DNA of 9,322 bases, from the NCBI GenBank assembly GCA_025457905.1, contig JALOTM010000018.1:1-9322 (forward strand). The letters run 5' to 3'. This document shows, piece by piece, positions 5,919 to 9,322 of the stretch. The position numbers and the translations under genes are program-made. The stretch comes from Methanomassiliicoccales archaeon. Lineage in GTDB: Archaea > Thermoplasmatota > Thermoplasmata > Methanomassiliicoccales > UBA472. A model generated the notes under the pieces. It did no database searches. It saw only the letters and a program-made list of their open reading frames with translations, and was not told the origin of the DNA. The first letter of the stretch is position 1. Each line of letters begins with the position of its first letter.

Positions 5919-6865
5919 GGACGGAGGAGCTGCAGGCGACGTGCCGTGCCGTGATGGACGAGGTCAGCAAGGCCATAGTTGGCAAGAGGGAGGTGCTGGA
6001 GAGGGTGATGATGGCCATATTGTGCAACGGGCACGTGCTCTTCGAGGACTATCCTGGCCTGGCCAAGACCTTGACCGCCAATTGCTTCGCCCAGGCCACT
6101 GGCTGCGCCTTCAAGAGGGTGCAGTTCACGCCCGACCTGCTGCCCGCGGACATCACCGGCACCTACATCCTGGACCGCCAGAGCGGGGCCTTCAAGCTGC
6201 GCCAGGGGCCGGTGTTCGCCAACATGCTGCTGGCGGACGAGATCAACCGCGCCCCGCCCAAGACGCAGTCCGCCCTGCTGGAGGCCATGCAGGAGCGCCA
6301 GGTGACCCTGGAGGGCGAGACCATGCGCCTCCCGCGCCCCTTCATCGTCCTGGCCACCCAGAACCCCATCGAGTACGAGGGCACCTATCCCCTCCCAGAG
6401 GCGCAGATCGACCGCTTCCTCATCCGGACCAACGTCGGCTATCCCTCGCGGGAGGAGGAGCAGGAGATCCTCCGCCGGCGGCGGGAGAGGGGGCGCGAGG
6501 AGGTCACCATGTCCAAGGTCTGCTCCCCGGAACGGATCGTAGAGATGCAGGAGCACGTGGAGCGGATGCACGTCCAGGACGTCATCGAGGACTACATCGT
6601 GCGCATCATCTCCGCCACGCGCGAGCATTCCCAGGTGGAGGTGGGCGCCAGCCCCAGGGGCTCCCTGGCCCTGATGCGCCTCTCCTCCGCCCGGGCGGCG
6701 CTGCTGGGGCGCGACTTCGTGCTCCCGGACGACGTAAAGGAGGTGGCCGTCCCGGCCCTGGCCCACCGCCTCATACTGGCGGCGGACCCCTGGATACGGG
6801 GCGTGAAGCCGCAGTCGGTGGTGGAATCTGTCCTCAAGGACGTGGCCGTCCCGAAGGTAGTGTGA
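5915..6865 (+). CDS. MoxR-family AAA+ ATPase
   Basis: This 316-residue protein is a MoxR-type AAA+ ATPase, a cytoplasmic ring-forming ATPase thought to remodel or activate partner proteins, often together with vWA-domain proteins. The nucleotide-binding loop is DYPGLAKT at 45-52, with K51; it lacks the first glycine of the usual GxxGxGKT, a variation common in this family. Walker B is LLADEINRA with D108 and E109, followed by the MoxR signature PKTQSALLEAMQE. Sensor 1 is in ATQNP (N150), and an arginine-rich DRF follows at 166-168. The lid domain includes GASPRGSLALMR, the sensor-2 region. Length is normal. The start has a good Shine-Dalgarno sequence and a four-base overlap with the upstream stop; the stop abuts the next ATG with no gap. 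Its gene neighbours point to membrane-linked work, but the substrate is unknown. Confidence 0.95.
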   Translation: MRTEELQATCRAVMDEVSKAIVGKREVLERVMMAILCNGHVLFEDYPGLAKTLTANCFAQATGCAFKRVQFTPDLLPADITGTYILDRQSGAFKLRQGPVFANMLLADEINRAPPKTQSALLEAMQERQVTLEGETMRLPRPFIVLATQNPIEYEGTYPLPEAQIDRFLIRTNVGYPSREEEQEILRRRRERGREEVTMSKVCSPERIVEMQEHVERMHVQDVIEDYIVRIISATREHSQVEVGASPRGSLALMRLSSARAALLGRDFVLPDDVKEVAVPALAHRLILAADPWIRGVKPQSVVESVLKDVAVPKVV

Positions 6866-8140
6866 ATGCGCAGCCTCTCGGGCGCGGCGCTTCTGGGAAT
6901 GGCCCTGGCCCTCCTGTTCCTGGGCCTGGCGGGCCTGAGGTGGGAGCTCATCTCGCTCCTCATCCCCATGGCCATGCTGCTCTACCTCTCCTTCCTTCTG
7001 AACCGCCCTCCCATCATGGACCTGCGCTTCTCCCGCGCCCTGGAATCGGAGCGCCTGCAGGAGGGCGAGGCAGTGGAGGTTACGCTCACCATCGAGAACC
7101 GCGGCGAGCCCCTGGACTACGTGGAGTTCATGGACCAGGTGCCAGAGGGGGCGGTGGTGGTGGAGGGGAGGGAGCGCTTCCCGCTGGTGCTCCCTGAGGG
7201 GGCCACGACCACGCTGCGCTACCGCCTGCGCTTCGACCGGCGAGGCTCTTACGAGTTTGGGGACCTGCAGGCCAGATGGAGAGACCCTCTCATGGTCTCG
7301 TCCAGGGAGCAGGTCCTGCCGTACCGGAGCAGGGTCCTCGTGCTGCCAAAGGTGCAGGACCTGAGGAGGTGCGGGCTCAGGCCTTCGCACCTGCGCGCCC
7401 AATCGGGGAACGTGCCATCGACCTCCCTGGGCCCGGGCATGGAGTTCTACTGCCTCAGGGAGTATCAGCCTGGGGACTCCTTCAAGCGCATCAACTGGAA
7501 GGCCAGCGCCCGCCGGGACGATGTCCAGGTGAACGACATGCGGAGCGAGCGCTCGGGGGACGTGGTGATCCTGGTGGACGCGCGCACCAGGCTGCGCGAC
7601 CCGGAGGCGCGCCATCGGGTGGTGGACCGACAGGTGGACGCCGCCGCCTCCATCGCATCCTATTACCTCAAGGAGAGGGACCGGGTGGGCCTGCTGGTCC
7701 TGGGGGAGACCATGGAGGTCGTTCCCCTAGGCTTCGGGCGAAGGCAGTTCTACCGGGTGGTCGACCGACTGCTGGCCACTCGGCCGGGGGAGCTGCGCTC
7801 CACCCAGAGCATCAACGTCGCCCTGGGGAGGTACTTCCCCTCCTCCTCGATGGTCGTGGCCATATCCCCTTTGGAGGACAAGAGGATAATCGGCAGCCTC
7901 ATGGAGCTGGGCGGGAGGGGGCACGAGGTCTTCGTGCTCTCCATGGACACCTTCCCCCTGGAGGCGCCGGAGCGCCAGGGCACCATTGGCGGGGAGCTGG
8001 CGCGCCGCATGCAAAAGGTGCGCCGCGAGGACCTGGTGTCGGAGCTGGGACGCTACTGCCGGGTGGTCGATTGGGACCCTGAGGTCCCCCTTTACAAATA
8101 TCTGAGGGAGGGGAGGGCATCGCCCACGCACTCGGGATGA
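6866..8140 (+). CDS. DUF58 (vWA-like) membrane-anchored protein
   Basis: This 424-residue protein has two N-terminal transmembrane helices (about 5-24 and 28-46), then a beta-rich region (about 55-165) and the DUF58 domain. The DUF58 hallmark is clear: GPGMEF at 189-194, LREYQPGDSFKRINWK at 197-212, then the vWA-like first strand VVILVDART with D238. In a canonical vWA metal site this strand would continue DxSxS; here it reads D-A-R-T-R, so the metal site looks degenerate. The rest follows the vWA-like alternation of strands and helices (VGLLVLG, MVVAISPL, HEVFVLSMDTF). DUF58 proteins are almost always encoded next to MoxR and probably serve as its partner; the exact task is unknown. The ATG directly follows the MoxR stop with only a weak AAGGT upstream, so coupled translation is likely. 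The stop overlaps the next start (ATGA, 8137-8140). Confidence 0.93.
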   Translation: MRSLSGAALLGMALALLFLGLAGLRWELISLLIPMAMLLYLSFLLNRPPIMDLRFSRALESERLQEGEAVEVTLTIENRGEPLDYVEFMDQVPEGAVVVEGRERFPLVLPEGATTTLRYRLRFDRRGSYEFGDLQARWRDPLMVSSREQVLPYRSRVLVLPKVQDLRRCGLRPSHLRAQSGNVPSTSLGPGMEFYCLREYQPGDSFKRINWKASARRDDVQVNDMRSERSGDVVILVDARTRLRDPEARHRVVDRQVDAAASIASYYLKERDRVGLLVLGETMEVVPLGFGRRQFYRVVDRLLATRPGELRSTQSINVALGRYFPSSSMVVAISPLEDKRIIGSLMELGGRGHEVFVLSMDTFPLEAPERQGTIGGELARRMQKVRREDLVSELGRYCRVVDWDPEVPLYKYLREGRASPTHSG

Positions 8141-8700
8141 GGGGGCTGGTTGATCGGGCTACGGTCCTGGTCCTGGTGGGGCTCATAGGGATCGGTGCCG
8201 TCGCCGCCCTGCTCTCCGGGAGCCTGGAAAGGTCACTGGCCCTGGCAGTGGCCAACGCCGCCCTGTTCGCCGCGTACGGATGGGGGCTGAGGAACGCCAG
8301 GCAATCCCTCTTCTCCTTGGCCGCGGGTGCCGCTTTGGTGATGAACGTGGCCGCCCTGGCCTACCTTTCCGGGCTGGGCCTGGCCGGCACCTGGGCGGGG
8401 TTCGGCATCGGGCTGGTGGCCATAATGGCCGGGGACCACACCTGCCGCTCCCGGGATGTGCTGGGCGTGCGCCGTGACGGTAGGGGGGAGACCGAGGACG
8501 CACTGCAGAGGGCGGCGCTGCGGGGTTACCTCCGCATCCTCCTGTTCGGGGTCATGGTCATGGCCGTGTCCCTCTTCCTGCTCCTCCTGGCGCTGAACGC
8601 CCAGCTGGGCAGTATGCCCTCCTGGGCCTTCGCGGCCCTGGCCCTGGCGGCCATGGTGGCCATCGCCATCCTGGCCCGCTCCCGCCATGCCGAGGGATGA
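8137..8700 (+). CDS. Unrecognised six-helix membrane protein at the end of the MoxR operon
   Basis: I do not recognise a family for this protein of 187 residues. Six hydrophobic helices are predicted at about 8-28, 33-51, 56-78, 82-99, 131-153 and 161-181, rich in Ala, Leu, Gly and Val. A charged loop of about 30 residues (RSRDVLGVRRDGRGETED and following) separates helices 4 and 5 and carries most of the basic residues, so by the positive-inside rule this loop and both termini should be cytoplasmic. No catalytic motif stands out. The start is coupled to the DUF58 stop by a four-base ATGA overlap, with no close Shine-Dalgarno sequence, so it is probably made in step with DUF58. It may be a membrane component of the same complex; that is inference from gene order. 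A promoter for the next gene follows within 20 bases, so the operon seems to end here. Confidence 0.85.
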   Translation: MRGLVDRATVLVLVGLIGIGAVAALLSGSLERSLALAVANAALFAAYGWGLRNARQSLFSLAAGAALVMNVAALAYLSGLGLAGTWAGFGIGLVAIMAGDHTCRSRDVLGVRRDGRGETEDALQRAALRGYLRILLFGVMVMAVSLFLLLLALNAQLGSMPSWAFAALALAAMVAIAILARSRHAEG

Positions 8701-8710
8701 AGCCAAATTT

Positions 8711-8718
8711 CCATATAC
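8711..8718 (+). promoter_or_regulatory. TATA box ahead of the reductase gene
   Basis: CCATATAC is preceded by an AT-rich AAATTT (8705-8710). Its centre is about 25 bases upstream of GTG 8740, which places the predicted transcription start on the start codon. The nearest purine-rich motif (AGGTG, 8721-8725) is too far from the GTG to serve as a Shine-Dalgarno sequence, in keeping with a leaderless message. Confidence 0.55.
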
Positions 8719-8739
8719 GCAGGTGCTCTTGCTGATGGC

Positions 8740-9322
8740 GTGAAGGACTGCGACTTCCTGGTGGTGGGAGGAGGGCCGGCGGGCACGAGCTTCGCGGCCG
8801 CCACCGCCCCGAAGGCCAGCGTGGTCGTGGTGGAGGAGCACCCTGAGGTGGGGCTGCCGGTGCAGTGCACGGGGCTCGTCGCCCCCCGGGTCGTGGAGAT
8901 GGCCTCCGCCTTCGATACGGTCCTGAACCGGTTGCATGGGGCCTACTTCCATTTCCCCGGCGACCAGGTGGTGGAGGTGCGCTCCAGGGAGGTGAAGGCC
9001 ATGGTCGTGAACCGGGCCTCGTTCGACCGTTCCCGGGCGGAGCGCGCCCTGGACCAGGGCGCGGTGATAGAGAGGGGGACCAGGTTCGTCTCCGCCGATT
9101 TCGGGAAGTGGGCCACGGTCAGGTGCAAGGCCGGCGGCCAGACCGTGGAGTACCGGGCCAGGATGGTGGTGGGGGCGGACGGTTACAAGTCCAATGTTGC
9201 CTCTTGCGCGGGGCTCGGCCCTCCCCGCGACAGGGTTCGGGGGCTGCAGGTGGACCTTCGCCATCGCATGGAGGACCAGGACATGCTCTCCGTGTTCCTG
9301 GGCCGCAAGGTGGCCCCGGGGT
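8740..9322 (+). CDS. Geranylgeranyl-reductase-family FAD-dependent oxidoreductase, N-terminal part
   Basis: About 194 residues of an FAD-dependent reductase are visible before the window ends. The N-terminus forms the FAD-binding Rossmann fold: FLVVGGGPAGTS, with GGGPAG at 10-15, and an acidic end to the second strand at E32-E33. Next comes PVQCTGLVAPR (40-50), a signature of the geranylgeranyl reductase family in which the cysteine (C43) lies near the flavin. VNRASFDR (90-97) and VVGADGYKSNV (143-153), with the FAD-contacting D147-G148, follow. In archaea such enzymes hydrogenate the isoprenoid chains of membrane lipids; several paralogues of unknown substrate also exist, so the lipid role is likely but not certain. 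The frame is open upstream to the TGA of the previous gene, but GTG 8740 is the only sensible start. The C-terminal substrate-binding half is missing. Confidence 0.85.
   Translation, partial: MKDCDFLVVGGGPAGTSFAAATAPKASVVVVEEHPEVGLPVQCTGLVAPRVVEMASAFDTVLNRLHGAYFHFPGDQVVEVRSREVKAMVVNRASFDRSRAERALDQGAVIERGTRFVSADFGKWATVRCKAGGQTVEYRARMVVGADGYKSNVASCAGLGPPRDRVRGLQVDLRHRMEDQDMLSVFLGRKVAPG

Noticed and set aside
5816..7615. A minus-strand open frame of 599 codons opposite the MoxR and DUF58 genes.
   Set aside because: It is antisense to two genes with clear family motifs, and its translation is a His/Gly/Gln/Leu-rich composition with no recognisable motif. Long antisense frames arise readily in GC-rich coding DNA.
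8233..9264. A 343-codon minus-strand frame across the end of the MoxR operon and the reductase gene.
   Set aside because: It spans two plus-strand genes and their promoter, and the plus strand has the FAD-binding motifs; the antisense product is His/Gly-rich with no domain.

Overview
The window looks like part of a GC-rich archaeal chromosome. Five features point that way: a transketolase split into two genes, an ATP-dependent DNA ligase of the archaeal/eukaryal type, a reductase of the archaeal geranylgeranyl-reductase family, TATA-like boxes about 25 bases ahead of start codons, and densely packed genes with ATGA overlaps. The combination would suit a member of the Thermoplasmatota such as a Methanomassiliicoccales-like lineage, but that placement is inference from gene content, not a match to a known genome.

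Layout. Positions 1-98 (minus strand) hold the first codons of a divergently transcribed gene whose start encodes a clear signal peptide. Positions 99-298 are an AT-richer divergent promoter region. Positions 299-2723 form a three-gene carbohydrate operon: transketolase N-terminal subunit, transketolase C-terminal subunit, and a TalC-type transaldolase. It ends at a hairpin followed by a T-rich tract (2724-2751). Positions 2798-4381 encode a complete DNA ligase with all the nucleotidyltransferase motifs, apparently under its own promoter. Positions 4409-8700 form a tight five-gene membrane-associated operon: a DUF4129-type membrane protein, an unrecognised two-helix membrane protein, a MoxR-family AAA+ ATPase, a DUF58 (vWA-like) protein and an unrecognised six-helix membrane protein. 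From 8740 to the end is the N-terminal part of an FAD-dependent geranylgeranyl-reductase-family protein, cut by the window edge.

How the genes work together. The first operon supplies the transketolase and transaldolase steps of the non-oxidative pentose phosphate pathway, probably to make ribose 5-phosphate and erythrose 4-phosphate from glycolytic intermediates. The ligase is a stand-alone replication/repair gene. The five-gene cluster matches the widespread but poorly understood MoxR-DUF58-DUF4129 theme, in which a MoxR ATPase and a vWA-like partner are thought to act as a chaperone or assembly machine at the membrane. No transglutaminase-like gene is present in the cluster, and two membrane proteins I do not recognise are. 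This cluster is the most interesting part of the window.

No tRNA, rRNA, CRISPR array, insertion sequence or phage gene was seen. No gene-free stretch exceeds 300 bases.
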